Source of the DNA: Heliopora coerulea
Taxonomy: Eukaryota > Cnidaria > Anthozoa > Scleralcyonacea > Helioporidae
Direction of reading: 5' to 3'
DNA: 64,000 bases
NCBI GenBank assembly: GCA_030142905.1
Contig: JASJOG010000471.1
Span: forward strand, 67,501-131,500
Numbering within the stretch: the first letter of the stretch is position 1; each line of letters starts with the position of its first letter. The notes below the pieces were generated by a model that ran no database searches, was not told where the DNA came from, and saw only the letters and a program-made list of their open reading frames with translations. Positions 20,297 to 33,101 of this stretch are shown in pieces. Position numbers and translations under genes: made by a program.

Positions 20297-20512
20297 CTTC
20301 AACCAACAGTCTTTCTCAAGACTACACTAACCTGGACGATCAACTTCCTCAAACATGTCGTGATTCTCCCAGGTTCAAACCATTTACTTTAAATACTGTA
20401 ATGCGTTCTTCTAGTTCGTGGTAACATGGTTACTATCAAATTATAAAAACACAATGATAGCCTTACAATTGCCAGCTAGACTGCAGTTTAGTGCACCCAC
20501 TGTGTCACTAAC

Positions 20513-20550
20513 TGGTTAGGGTAAGGGTTTGTATTAGGGTTAGTGAGCTG
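20513..20550 (+). repeat. Degenerate TTAGGG-like stretch
   Basis: GGTTAGGGTAAGGG followed by ATTAGGGTTAG. Short and imperfect. It resembles metazoan telomere repeat but is interstitial. Confidence 0.4.
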
Positions 20551-22190
20551 GCAGAAATGTCTCTGCCTTACTTGGCTCTGCTAACTGCAGTGCCCATTTT
20601 TTGAACAAAACTATTTGCCTGACATTTGATACATTACATCATTTAGTATCGAAATCGCAGACCCATATGATAAATGTGTACATGACTTTCATTGGAGGTT
20701 GGTAGCCATAATTTATCACAATTAAATGAAGTAAAGAATGAAATTGGCAAGATGAATATTTTTGGATCCACTGTTTGGTGAATAAATGGAGTACCATGAT
20801 GTTGATATCAAAATAAATTTATCATGTCAGCTACTGAAATCTGGAAGTGTCAGGCTTTCTTGAGAATGCCAAATCACATCAATGAAGAGTGCAGACTTAG
20901 GATGCAATTGGGAATGAACACAGAAGTCTTGTACCTAAAATGGCTGCTTTCATTTTATAGAATCTTCTATAGACCTACTTGAAATGCGGATATTATGATA
21001 CATATAAAAAAAGTGCAGGAGCAATCTGAAAGGACTTATTAGATTTTCTAGTACAGTACTACAGTTTAGCAGACCCATGTTGCCGTTTGTCTTTTACCAT
21101 TGGCTCAGTAAACATGGTAACTTGGTACCTTGTACAGCAAAGCTCAGTATTTCCACAAGTGAGTCTAAAATCCCATTACCTTCCCGAGATACTGTGTCAG
21201 CTGATTTAAAAAAGATAAGATTGGAAAACTTTGCAAGAATTTTTTCTCCAAAAAGACTTCCTTATTGACTTACCTGTAGTGTTCAAAATCCCACAGAGGT
21301 CATTGTTTCACCACCAATGTTTTGGATTTACTTCCACACCAAAACCAAACCCTAACCCTAAACATTATCCCTAAACCCTATAGCTAAACTCCATCTCTGA
21401 ACCCTTTCCCTAATCGTAACCCTGATTAAATGCGGATAATTTGAACAAAGATTGCCTTCTCCTCTTTATGATACCCTTTGTCTCTTTAATTCCAAATAAT
21501 AAAATATTTTCACATTATTTGGGGCGTTCAACTTTCCAGTTGTCAAAAGCTGCCTCACTTGTGTTCTGATCCTGGAACAAAGACTGGCCACAAGGTGATT
21601 TTGTTAAAGTGCAATCTAACCTTAGAGTGATTTGATTCATGCATAGATTATTAAATATGTAAGAACAAGTAAAAAATTTCAAGTTCAAAGTGTTTACTTT
21701 TTAGTTTTGCAGTATAGTAAGTAATAATGTCAGCACGTAGCTTACAAGTTATGAACCAATCAAAATCAATACGATGTCACATTTTATTATTCATCAATTC
21801 TCAAGAACAACGTGAAGGGGATTTTTCCTTTTTCATGTGCTTGCTCTGCTGCCTACATGTACTTGTGCTTTCTTTACTGTTTTTACGAGTAAACTGTGTT
21901 TTGAAGCAAACGCAAGAGGCCTTAGTTATCTCAGAGTTACCCCCATTTTATGACAAAAATTCTCCAGATTCAAAAAAGTAAACAGCTAGAAGAGTAAAGT
22001 AGATGTTTAAATAGTTACAAAATTATTATTCACACCATAATATGAAAGGAGCATGCAAGCAAAAAGGTTTGGGATACTGGCAACGACAGATGCAAAATCA
22101 AGTATGTGTGACCTGTTTCCATTCATGACTTGAATTGACTCATATGCTGCTTTCCAAGAACAAAAAGTAATAAACCATAGAAAATAAACC
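20551..22190. other. No gene seen
   Basis: Short unsupported open frames only (for example 21727-21981, 84 codons, with a hydrophobic middle). A degenerate telomere-like stretch at 21338-21430 is listed separately. Confidence 0.4.
21338..21430 (-). repeat. Degenerate CCCTAA-like stretch
   Basis: AACCCTAACCCTAAACATTA is followed by CCCTAAACCCTA and further CCCTAA-like units for about 90 bp. Interstitial and imperfect. Confidence 0.5.
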
Positions 22191-24587
22191 ATAGAAAAGC
22201 TAAGCACTAGTAACCAGGCCCCCCGCGATTTTCAAGATGGCTGCCGTTATTGGCACTTACAGTATCTCTAGGTTAGGAAACGTTTGTTTTCAGTGATTTA
22301 TATGAATAATATTATGTGTTATCAGTGTCACTACCTTGTTGTATATTTTCGTTTCTAATAAATTTACACAAATATGTGTATAACGTAGAATTCTGGACTA
22401 AAGTAAAACATGCGTAAATAGAAATTATATTTATTATTATTTTGGCAAATGTTTTCAGACATGCTTACTGAAGTCAGTTTATTATGGACTGGAAACTATG
22501 GAGAATTTGAAAAAAAAATACAACAGAATGTCTACAATATCCGGCGAATTCGAAAAGAAAGGATGCTGGCATTGGATACTCCTCGTTCGTAAGCAATCTG
22601 CTGGAATTTATTAAAATTGACATGTTACCGGTGAATGTAAATATTGCATGTCTTAATGAAGGTCAGGGAATTGAACAGACATTGAAAGAGCAGCAGGCTT
22701 CTTGGCACAAAACGTGCGGAGATCTTTTTAACAACACAAAGTTGCGGCGTGCACAGAAAAGAAACCTTTATGAGGAGCAGCCAGAAAGAAACATGCAAGT
22801 AGAAGAAGAGAGAGGAAATCCAATTAGAGCCAGGAGGACAAGCTATGCTGCAAGCTTATCTTCTGCCAATAGCAAATGCGTTTTCCGCGATAAACTTGAC
22901 GAACTTTCAAATCTTCGTTCAGCTTCAACACTTGAGATTGACCAAAAGGTGAGGGAATGTGCTATTCTCCTGAACGACGGAGGGCTCATAGCTAAGTCAT
23001 CAAGTCGAGATATGGTAGCGATGGAAGCAAAATATCATGCTAAGTTTCTCGTTTCTCCGTATAATCGGGCAAGGCCACTATAAACAGGAACTTCTAAGGA
23101 TAACGAATATTTAGGACTTAATATAGATGAACTAGCGTTTGCTGAACTCATTGCATATATTGAAAAACGTCTGCAGTCTGAAGAAATAGCTTTGCTGAGA
23201 ATGGCGGAGCTGACGGTATTCTTCGGTAAGAAATTGGAGGATTTGGGAGCTAATCTGAGTCGATTAACACCACGAGACTGAAGGAAGAGTCTTGGCCGTT
23301 GTGCCCGATCTTATTTGTCAGAGTCACGGAAGAGATACTATACTTGTACTGAAACATGAAATTGGAGATGCCCTAAAACGAGCAAAGGAGAAAGATTCAG
23401 AAGCATGGCATTTGGCGAAGGGGCCATGATCGTAAGAAGAGATATAACTCGGATAAAGAACTCTTTTAACGGAACATTTCCCAAAGAATGCCAGAAGGAT
23501 TCCGTCCCAGCTTCCTAAAAGGTTCTTGTTGACATGATACTAAGAGGGGCCACTGTGAACAAGCAGCCTGCTGACAGAGATCCAAATCAAGCCTGCTTAA
23601 CCATCGCTCAGCTAATTGTTTTTAACAGCATTTCACGTGGACATGGGACTGCATTACGATATCACCATACCAGGGCCAAAGAATGTCCAGTACCCATTTA
23701 GAGGTCTCTGAAAATCCATGGAGCGATAAGGGATAAATCACTATCGACGCCTTTTTCAAGTTAAGACTGTGCACTTCGTATGACAGGTTACTGTCTGTAT
23801 CTTTCGACATAGCCAACTCAGTCATTGCGCGGTATGAGAGCGCAGACGTGGTGTGTCCATCCAACCAACACTCAGGATTGTTTACTACTGCAGCAGTCGA
23901 CAATATTGATCACAATCCCAGCTCCACAAGCTCGCACGACTCGTTCCATGGTACAGCGATTTCGTTAGTGCAGCATCCTACAGCCTTTAAACAGGGAGAG
24001 AGTAGAGAAGTTGATTCGTTTGATCCCTCTATTTCTGGCCCCAAGACGATCGCGCAGCTGCCATCATCATTTCGAAAAGCGTGCCACCTGTGTCATTACC
24101 ATCTGGCAAACTTTATGCTCCTCCAGTTAATGCCCAGATGCAATTTCCTACAATGATGAGAAATCAGGGGAGAGATCAGGAAAAGGACTGGCTGGAACAC
24201 GTACAAAATCTCATTCTCAAAGGGGAACTTGACAAGAATGATGCTGTGTCCTCGGCAGCGTATCCCGCGTCGCAAGCATCGCCATCTTCCTATACACCAG
24301 CAATCATCACACTTCTTCCCATGTTCTTGGAGAATGCTCATTCACTGGCAATGATACTACATTCAATGAACGCAGTTCAATCTGCTGTCCACCACGTCAA
24401 TCCTACTTAAACCCCAGTAATTGCGGTAGATCAGCCCTTATTTGCTTTGGCCAAGCAACTTCAGTGAAAGCTTGTAAGCGGTCACGGTGAATATAAATTG
24501 GTAGTAATGTTCGGTGGTCTATATATAGAGATGACGGCTTTTAACGTTCTGGGCAAATAGCTGGATGGGAGTGGATGGACGGAGGTT

Positions 24588-25412
24588 ATGACAAACGCGG
24601 GTGTAGCCAATGAGGGCATTGTGGAGTCTTTTATCACTTGCAGCCATCTGACCGGAACAAGACGTGCCCACGAAGTTGCAGCAGCTAATCTTTATCTCTT
24701 ACAACAGAAAGCCTATGGTGAATATGTCAAAAAAGCTGGCGACTGCGAATCCAAATCAATCGAAGATTGGAAAGAAAATATGACAAAAAGCCACCCACAG
24801 TTTCTTTACTGGGCTGGGGTTCTGGGACTTCAGATTCTTTGTTTACAGCTCGTTCGATCGTTTAGAGAAGCTGATTTCGCCTTGTATCTTAAGTCACTTA
24901 AACAATTTGTTCCGTGGATGTTCGCCATGTACAATGTTAACTATGCAAGATGTCTATCTGTTCATATTCGCGATATTTCAGAACTTCCAGTTAAGCATCC
25001 GGATGTCTTTTACGAGTTTTTCAATGGGTCGTTCATGGTGCACAAGACAAAGAAATTGTTCTTCTTTATAGCTTTAGACCAAGCACACGAGCAAGTTAAC
25101 GCAGTAGTGAAGGGAGAGGGAGGTGCTGTTGGACTGACGGAGAACCCCTCAACTTTAAGAAGGTGGATAATTGGAGGACTAGAAGTAGCAAGAATGGTTC
25201 AGGAATTCGAGGACAGTGCATCGGCGGAGAAGCACGATCATCACGAGAAAACACCAGCCATTCAAAGAGAATGTTGTAAAGATATTTTGAATGTCGTTTC
25301 CAGCTTTGAATCCATGGGAAACCCATTTACAGAAGAAAGTCAAGACCTATTTGCCATCCACACGAAAGATGTAATGGACCGTGTGTCGTCCACATGGTAC
25401 AAAATGTGGTGA
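24588..25412 (+). pseudogene. Central open part of the 22.6-27 kb family copy
   Basis: 274 open codons. The peptide includes LTGTRRAHEVAAANLYLLQQ, FLYWAGVLGLQILCLQLVRS and PSTLRRWIIGGLEVARMVQEF. These belong with the flanking parts of the same family and are followed by a frame change at about 25400, where the next frame overlaps by 19 bases. It probably does not stand alone as a gene. Confidence 0.6.
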
Positions 25413-26722
25413 AGGTTGGAGAAGAGCAGTATCAAAGGTTCTTCAAAGAGAGATTTGTGGAAATAAACACGGCTGTCACCGAAACGTTGAAAAGAAATAA
25501 TCTTGCTACCTTCAAGATGGGAAAGAAGAAAGTCGTTTCAAAAGATAAGGCTAAAATGAAGGCTGTGAAAGAGGACTGTGGCCTGTTTTCTAGGCTGTAT
25601 ATAGCAAGTGAGAATCGAAATGGAGATCTTGATGATTTCTTTAAATACGAGAGCCAGCCACGGCCACCTCTTGCACAAGCAGGAAATTTGCGCGGCGGGC
25701 GGAAAGCAGATCTGATAAGGTGCGTCCAGCCTTCGACTGATGTTCTATCACCAACCCCAAATTTTATCATTCTAGATGGTGCAGTCATTGTTCAGATGCT
25801 TGCAACCGGAACGGTGCGCACATTTGAGGAGTATGCACAAGTCGTATTCCTCCCATATGTATGGAAGCAGTTAGACGCAGCTAAAAGGGTTGATATAATA
25901 TGGGATGAATACAGAGAAGATTCGTTGAAGAAAGCGACAAGGGAGAAGAGAGGCTTTGGTCAACGGCGAAAGGTTTCACCAACAACACGTATTCCCTCTG
26001 ACTGGAAAGGCTTCCTACGTGTAGATGCCAACAAGTGTGAGTTGTTTAAGTTTCTGGCAAAGCAAGTGATAGCCAAACCGATTCCTTGGGGGAAGGAGAT
26101 TTGCAGCACATATAAGGAAAAGGTTTTGTGCTCTCCTGAAAGATCGCAATTGGATATCCTAGAACCATGCAACCACGAAGAGGCGGACACGCGTTTAATG
26201 GTGCACGTGCTGGATGCAAGTGGCTGTGGCCACCAACGGATCATGATACGAACCAACGATACCTATGTATTGGTACTGGCTATATCGATTGCCAACAAAA
26301 TCCAACCAAACAAACTGTGGGTTCCTTACGGTACAGGGAAGCACGCCCGATATCTGCCTGTGCACACAATTGCTTCGACACTCGGTCCTGACAAAGCGTC
26401 GGTCCTACCGCTGTTTCACGCTCTTAGAGGATGCGATTCTATTTCCTTTTTTGAAGGCCGAGGAAAAAAGACAGCTTGGGACGTATTGGATGTATTTCCA
26501 GAGTTAACACCTGCGCTTAGAAAGCTAAATGCATTGCCGGAAGAGATCGATCATTCGAATTCATCTCTGGTGGTAATCGAGCGTTTCGTGCTATTTTTAT
26601 ATGATGGAACAAGCAATCTTACTAAAGTTAACGAAGCTAGACAAGAATTGTTTGCCAAGAAGTCCAGGACGCCTAATAACATTCCGCCCACTTTGGGAGC
26701 CTTGCTACAGCACACACAGTGA
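25394..26722 (+). pseudogene. C-terminal open part with EEADTR / ND..V / GCD motifs
   Basis: 442 open codons, the longest in the window. The acidic motifs NHEEADTRLMVH (about residue 264), NDTYVLVLA (about 290) and RGCDSISF (about 350) keep the spacing of a metal-dependent PIN/FEN-like fold, which is my inference. The frame ends at a TGA; the Cys-rich tail continues to 26977 in other frames. Confidence 0.6.
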
Positions 26723-26977
26723 GCGGTCTTGCATGGAGTATTTATGTGGGGTCAGTGCTGCTTGAAAGAGTTGACTATTCCTTGCCCTTCCGATTGGGGA
26801 TGGCATCGTGATGGCAATTCATAGTCACCAAAGTGGACGACTCATCCTCAAGTGAAAGATGCATGTTATGAACTCATCCGTTGCGGATGTAAAACCACAT
26901 GTTCAGGTCGTTGTTAATGTGCCAAGGCAAACTTAGAGTGTACACGATTGTGCAATTGTGGCGGTGACTGTCAGTAG

Positions 26978-28998
26978 CTAGCTACTTTGGCGTTGTTGTA
27001 CTCAACAAAGCACGTTTCGTTTGTATGGACGTTCAACTGGATCAATAGTAACAATAAAAAACCAATTATTATCAATCGTTATCAAACGGTTATGAATAGG
27101 ACAAAGATGCTGAGTCAGCATTTCAATATTTTTTTTTAAGTTGCGATATCTCAGAAACTATACTTCACAGAGAAATGTTGTAATATACTTTTTTGATCCT
27201 CTTTATAAGCTCTATAAGAATATTTAGTCAAATTCTCGTAGTTCTGACTTTTACCTTTACTTTTTCTTCTATTGATGACGTAATCAAAAATGCCATGCGC
27301 TGAACTCATTAGAAAAAGAGAATTTGGGCTGGCCCTATATCAGATTACTTTAGTCCTGGCCAGGTTAGGAATGTGGCAAAGTTTCATGCTTGTATCATCA
27401 AAGTGAAGTATTTTGTCGTTAACAGCTGGACTATAGGGCTTGGATATGTAAATTTTTGGTCCACATTTAACTTTTCAGTTTTTACTCTGGCCAATGCTTT
27501 AATCCCAGGCATTTTTGGTCGACAAGAGAATACTGATGTTCCAGACAATAACACGTTAAGAATACCTCAATTCCAGTAAAGTATAAAACATAATCCAAAT
27601 ATTAACACCTTGAAACTTGAGATACAAGTTAAAACAAGCCGAAGACAGGTGCCGTAATATTTCGGCTTTATTGTCGGCTGGTTATGGTTTTTGGTTGATA
27701 CCTCAAATCTTTTTCCAACTTTTAGAACACTATTGGCTAATGCCAGATTGTTTTACTTATCGAGGGGAGATGTCTAATGCGAGGGGTTAATAAGGATACT
27801 AGGTTATGATCTGTTAACCTATTAACATCTGGCTGTGGTAAAGCAATATAAAGTGTCTGAATTAATTAGACAAATTCTGAATGAATATGGTCATACCTAA
27901 AAAGTAGCAGGGTTAACATAGGATTCGACCCTTTAACTCTCATTTGTTTGCACCTGCAAGTTGAGAATGGTCTAGCATTGGTAAGAATTGAATTCTCAAG
28001 GGCTACCTAAGAAAGGGAAAAAATTAATCCTGGGAAGCTGAATTTCAAACGGTTAATTTGGATTAAACATATTTTTACATTCTGTACATGCAAGCATACA
28101 AAAGTCACTGTTCGTAGTACAATAAAAAAAGAAAATGCTGTATACTGTCACTGTGTTGAAGAATGTTATTTTGATCCCAGTACATATCTAGATGGACTGT
28201 CCTATTCCTGGAATCCAAGGGTACACTATAATTGTTATTCCCCTGTCAACAGACTAGTTTGTTGTGGTTGTTAAAATTGCCATTTTCACTGTGAAATCTA
28301 TACTGCAGTATACAATTAAGCTGTTTTTCTGGGCACATGTCTATGTTTCTACTTGCTTGACATTTTATCTGTCACATGAATGTGCCAACTTTTTAAGCTT
28401 CAACCTCTTCCTACCCTGACAATGAACCCATGCTCTCTCTTTGCTTACCTCAAATTAGCAGGATTTAAATCGGAAGGTTACCAAAGGCAACAATGGATTA
28501 CCATAATGGAAACAGTTTAATGCATTGCTGACAACTGGCAAGCACCCTCCTTCTGCTCAACAAAATCATGTTGCATTGTTATTGCAAGAATAAAATAAAA
28601 AATATTGCCTTTGGTGTGAGAGGTTTAATTCTGTGAATAGGTTTATGTACCATGCATCATAATTGAACATGAAACCTTATCACTAACTAGATTCTCCAAA
28701 CATTAAGCTACAAAAAACAAACTGGGATTGTAGAGTGATGCGTCATGTTAACTATGTACACTACATTATAGTTTATAATTAATGGAGAATAGGTGTACTG
28801 GCAGGTCTTGTGTTTTGACATGTCAGTTACTCATTGGGTCCACTTAATCACAAACAAATGATTGATTTATTGAGACTTCCCAAACTTCATACAGTCCATC
28901 TGTTCCATCAATTATAAATCAGCCTACACTGTAACCTTACCCCTACCATCTAATTTTTTGTACCCATTTTGTTTGAAACGTCATACGGAACCTGCATT
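26978..28998. other. No gene seen
   Basis: AT-rich, with no recognisable coding or repeat boundary. One 68-codon frame at 27373-27579 has no domain. Confidence 0.4.
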
Positions 28999-30547
28999 TA
29001 GTTACGTTTCGAACACGACACCAGCGTTCAATACAACTTAGTTGCCTCGAAAATCAGAGTGGCACTCACGAGGAAGCAGACCATACCCCGTTCAGAACTA
29101 TTATCATGTCTGGTTGCAGCTCGACTCATTGAGAACATAAAGAAAGCTTTGGAAGAAATTATTAAAATTGATGCCGGAATGTACTGGTCCGAATCCTTTG
29201 TTGCCCTTCATTGGATCACAAACGTGAACAAAGAATACGAACAAATTCGAAGAGAATCGAGTTTAGGAAATTTGCAAGTTAGCAACCCCAGAGTGCTGGA
29301 ATCATTGCCAGACACACGAGAATGTGGCTGACATAGCATCGCCGGGAACAACAGCCACACAAATAGTGACCGATGAGAAGTGGTGGCATGGTCCAAGCTT
29401 TCTGAAGAAACCCCCGAATGAATGGCCTAGTCCAACGTTCTTCAAGTTACCTAAGGAAATCCATCAAGAGTTGAAAATCGAACAAAAAGTCAAGGGACCA
29501 ATAACGCAGAGATGATCTGGTTGAGAGCAGTGCAAGCCTCAATCTCAAAGCTCGAGAAGTACGAAAAATTGAAGAATTCACTGCAACTGTTTGAAGACGA
29601 TAGACTTTTACGCTGTCGAGGACGATTAGACCATGCACTCCTTCCCTATGAATCCAAGTTTCCTGTCCTTCTACCAAGCGACCACCATCTTACCAAGCTC
29701 ATTATGCTCTATTGTCATCATGAAATGTTACACAACGTATTCGGAGAAACCTTGACCCAATTGCGCTCTCAATATTGGGCTGTCAAAGTGAGACAATTGG
29801 TGAAAGGAATACTGTCTACCGGCACCTTATGCGGGAGTGTGGAAGGACCACCTTATGGCACACTGTCGGCACCACCCTTGTCCAATTTTTTGACAAAGTA
29901 ATGACTTCGCATTCACGAGAATAGGTGTAGATTATGACGGACCTCTGTATGTCAAGGATATTTACAATGGGAAAGAAATGCACAAATCGTTTATTACATT
30001 ATAATCTTGCGACAGCAGCCGAGCAGTGCACTTGGATCTTGTCCCGGATGCCAGTTCTATGGCATTTGTCTGAAGTTTGAAACGTTTTATAAGTCGACGT
30101 GGAACACCATCCCTTGTTATTTCTGATAACCACAAAACCTTCAAGGAAGCTGAATTGATGAATTTCATTACGTCTATTGGAATCAAGTGGAGATACACAG
30201 TGAAGCGTTCTCCTTGGTGAGGAGGTTTTTACTAGCGAATCGTGAGATTAGTGAAGAGATGCCTGAATAAAGTGTTAGCTAATGCCACACTAACTTATGA
30301 AGAATTATTAACCGTAATGATTCAGATCGAAAGAGTTTTGAACTCACAACCACTCACTTATGTATACCAGGAAGGTGAAACTCCTTTTCTCCTGAGGTGC
30401 ACTGCATTGAAAATTCATGGGGGTGTACCTAGATTATCACAATGTCAATCACTGGGGTTGTACCCATTCGGGGACTTCAGCCTCCAGGTGTTTTACAAAG
30501 TTTTAAAAAAGCAGGGTCGAATTTGGGTTTCCCAGGGTTCAATTTGA
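28999..30547 (+). mobile_element. BEL/Pao LTR retrotransposon relic (RNase H - integrase part)
   Basis: The pol order is kept over 1.5 kb: an RNase H-like region with TIPRSELLSCL and YWSESFVALHWI, then ADIASPGTT, an integrase zinc-binding region with LRSQYWAVKVRQLV, the DDE start GVDYDGPLYVK, SDNHKTF with its aspartate, and a C-terminal part with VLNSQPLTYV. The frame changes or stops at about 29331, 29515, 29901 and several times between 29940 and 30240. No LTR, gag or reverse transcriptase is seen, so it is a fragment. It is an old, inactive copy. Confidence 0.8.
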
Positions 30548-31848
30548 AAGATTAATTTTCGAATTTCGTTACCGATATTTTAATCAGCAAGAACAACAAA
30601 AATATGTGGCTTAAAACTTTTGTATAGTGCCACGTTTTGGGCGGTAAAGCAGAACTAGACGGGTGATTCTCTTAGGAGCGTTCACAAACAAATGCAATCG
30701 ATGGTAACACCATCACACACCACTGGCTATTACGTTTTGGCGCAGAAAAAAAATGATAATTTTCCCGGCTGACAACTGCGCAAATATTTACATCATCTCT
30801 TTAGCAATTCAGACAATACGTCTCGACAATTTATTCCGACACTGAAAGCGGTTTCAAGCCTGTAAATAAAAGCTGAGTAGATTGTGATACTCTCTTATGA
30901 ATCACTGCTGAGCTAGAAACTTTAGCTCGTTGAAGCTATGGGAGGGCTTTCAATCCATCGAACACCTCCCCCGTCTCTTGGCTACGCCACTGCTTATGTG
31001 TGATATTTTTTCCAAGTAACACTCAAACCATCCTGTTATCTGTACAAATATGTAACAGGGTAATATGCGTAGATACTTATTGACCAGTTTATATGACATT
31101 GTGGCCTGAGTACACTTGAACATAACAAAACGCAACGATCTATTAAAACATGGAACCCTGAGAAACACCAAATTCCACGTTGAGACAAAATCCATCTCTC
31201 CGTAATTTAGTTATTTGGATCCACACTGTTGAATTTTAATCTCCGGTTTTTATTACATCTTGTTAGATCTAGTTCATAAAGTAAGTACTCTGTCGACTAA
31301 ATGAAAGTTCTTCTCTAAATTGACCAAGGTGATCTAACTCCTAAAAATTAGATTTTTCTGTGTTTAAGAATTTAGGGGAAGTCATTTCAAATCCCATTTT
31401 TGAACAACAAAAATCATGTTTTAAATCTTCAGTTGCCATGGTAACAAAAATAATTGCGCACAAACAGTAAAAAATGTAGCCACTTTCAAACGTGATAGAG
31501 TACCACCAAATGATCAGTGAAGTTTTATATAGGTTTAATGCATTAGAAGTGAGATTCTCTTGACGCTAAACCTAAAAGACGCCTAATTTTTAGACGTTTT
31601 GGGGGCTATTTTCAGATTCTTATCAAAACACTCAAAGCATCATAAATAGTAACTGTTCAGTCTGCAATATTAGGAAGTGTTTATACAATAAATTAAATTT
31701 TATAGCTTCAGCTCCTAAACTGTTACTTTCGTTGTCTGTGCTGAAAATATGGTTACAATCTATAAAAAGGTGAACTTAATATTACGTTTGAAAAAGATGC
31801 TTTTAAACAGCTTCATCAACTCGAGAAAAGCAGATTCCAAGTTTAATA
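30548..31848. other. No gene seen; one lone hAT-like end
   Basis: A GGCTACGCCACTG end at about 30981-30993 looks like the right terminus of a hAT-type MITE (CAGTGGCGTAGCC inverted). No matching left end was found. The remainder is AT-rich and unassigned. Confidence 0.35.
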
Positions 31849-33101
31849 TTAAGCCTATTCCCCATGGGGGGTCAATATGACCCCCATCTATGTTTTTTTA
31901 AAATTTCTGGAAAACAGTCAACGCTATGATGGTGGGTCTCCTTGACTTTTAGTTTTAATCTATTTAACACGTTTCTGGAGAATTTTGGCTTTGGTACATG
32001 CGCTTTTCAGTTTTTATGATGTTCGTGTGACCATGACCCCATTTGAAATCTCAATTTCTGAAATCTAGCAAATAGGTACCATATATAAGTTCATGCTCTC
32101 AGAATGCCTTTGAACTGAAAAACATGTTTTATATATTGTTATGAGAAAGAAATTGTATAGTTGGCAATAAAGTGATGTGATGGCGTCATAGTCACGTGGT
32201 AGTGACGTCATAATGCCATCATTTACCGGTATTATGTTATCACGCTTTCTTGCTAAATTGCTTCACTTATTATGTGTCTGTTCTTTTCAACGTCATTTTT
32301 ATTGTAATTGCAATGCAATGGCTTCTTTTGCATTTGAAAGCCTTCTTTTCGAATGTTATGACTTCAACTCACATGGTAATAGAATGTTGTAATGACATAG
32401 AGGTAAATATTTTTTACAAGTGGTAAATACACTCAAAACTTTCAAGTTGTATAAAAGAAGCGTCGCGATCTGTTGAAATGTATTTGCATGTGTATCTTGA
32501 GATAACATTTTTCTTTTCTCTTTAGTGTAATAAATAACATAAAATAAATAAAATGGGACCAAAGAGGAAGAAGCAATTTACTTCATTCTATAATTTTTTG
32601 AGGCTGATAAAATTATTTGTTTGTTCCTGTTACATTTTATTTACTGTTTGTTGCTATTCGTTTCAACATACATGTATGTAGTTGAAAAAAGATTGATTTC
32701 AGAAAAGTGCATGTTTTTATAAAAACCTGAGCCCTCTTTCGCTTGAGTATAAGTCCACAAACTTGAAATTTTAAGCAAAGTTTTTAATTAGATACATGTA
32801 CAAGTAAAAGGCAAAAGAAATAGGCAGCCAACAAGTTTCAAATGACATATTTCATTGGTTGTAGCCCATCAAAACAATTCCTGAAGCGAAAAGTGCCATA
32901 TACACAGTTTTTGCATATTTTCGATGGTACTCCAAAAAAATGCTGACGTCAGCATATTTTGTGACTTCACACATACGTCATTAATACAAAAATGTAAAGT
33001 TCTTATGTTGGACTCTATCAATGCAAAGTTTGAAGATTCTACCACTTTCCAATCAAAAGTTAGTAGGGGTTATTATGACCCCCCGTGGGGAATAGGGTTA
33101 A
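31849..33101 (+). mobile_element. PiggyBac-like non-autonomous element with TTAA duplication
   Basis: TTAA at 31849-31852 and 33098-33101 flank long imperfect terminal inverted repeats. The left reads GCCTATTCCCCATGGGGGG; the right, inverted, reads CCCTATTCCCCACGGGGGG; both continue with GTCA and ACCCC. TTAA targets and CCCT-type ends are characteristic of piggyBac. The 1245-bp body has no recognisable transposase, so it would depend on one supplied elsewhere. Confidence 0.75.

Larger units (their letters stand above)
20127..20358. repeat. 232-bp palindrome made of two Penelope-type arms
   Basis: Arms of 107 bp (20127-20233 and 20252-20358) are inverted copies with a few mismatches, separated by an 18-bp spacer. 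Each holds CTGAAGAT...GTCGAAAC, the arrangement seen in the Penelope arms at 15.8 and 17.2 kb, but the rest is a different family. No coding sequence lies between. It looks like a head-to-head pair of terminal repeats without a body. Confidence 0.75.
22622..26977 (+). pseudogene. Decayed copy of a multi-copy invertebrate gene family, possible PIN/FEN-like nuclease
   Basis: Several frames share one protein order over 4.3 kb without introns. An N-terminal part has ASWHKTCGDLFNNTKL and VAMEAKYHAKFLVSPYN. A middle part, broken by stops and frameshifts between 23083 and 24588, has GLFTTAAVDNIDHNPSS and HDSFHGTAISL. Longer open parts lie at 24588-25412 and 25394-26722, with CNHEEADTRLMVHV, RTNDTYVLVLAI and ALRGCDSISFFEGRGKKTAW. 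A Cys-rich end (CYELIRCGCK, CNCGGDC) stops at 26975-26977. I recognise it as a widespread, repetitive, unnamed family in corals and other invertebrates. The spaced acidic motifs resemble PIN/FEN nucleases (inference). In RTNDTYV a residue that I expect to be Asp is Tyr. No terminal repeats were found. Confidence 0.7.

Noticed and set aside
20112..20424. Two similar short frames on opposite strands
   Set aside because: They are the same peptide read from the two arms of a palindrome and have no coding features.
25432..25788. 118-codon minus-strand frame
   Set aside because: Antisense shadow of the longer plus-strand frame of the 22.6-27 kb family copy.
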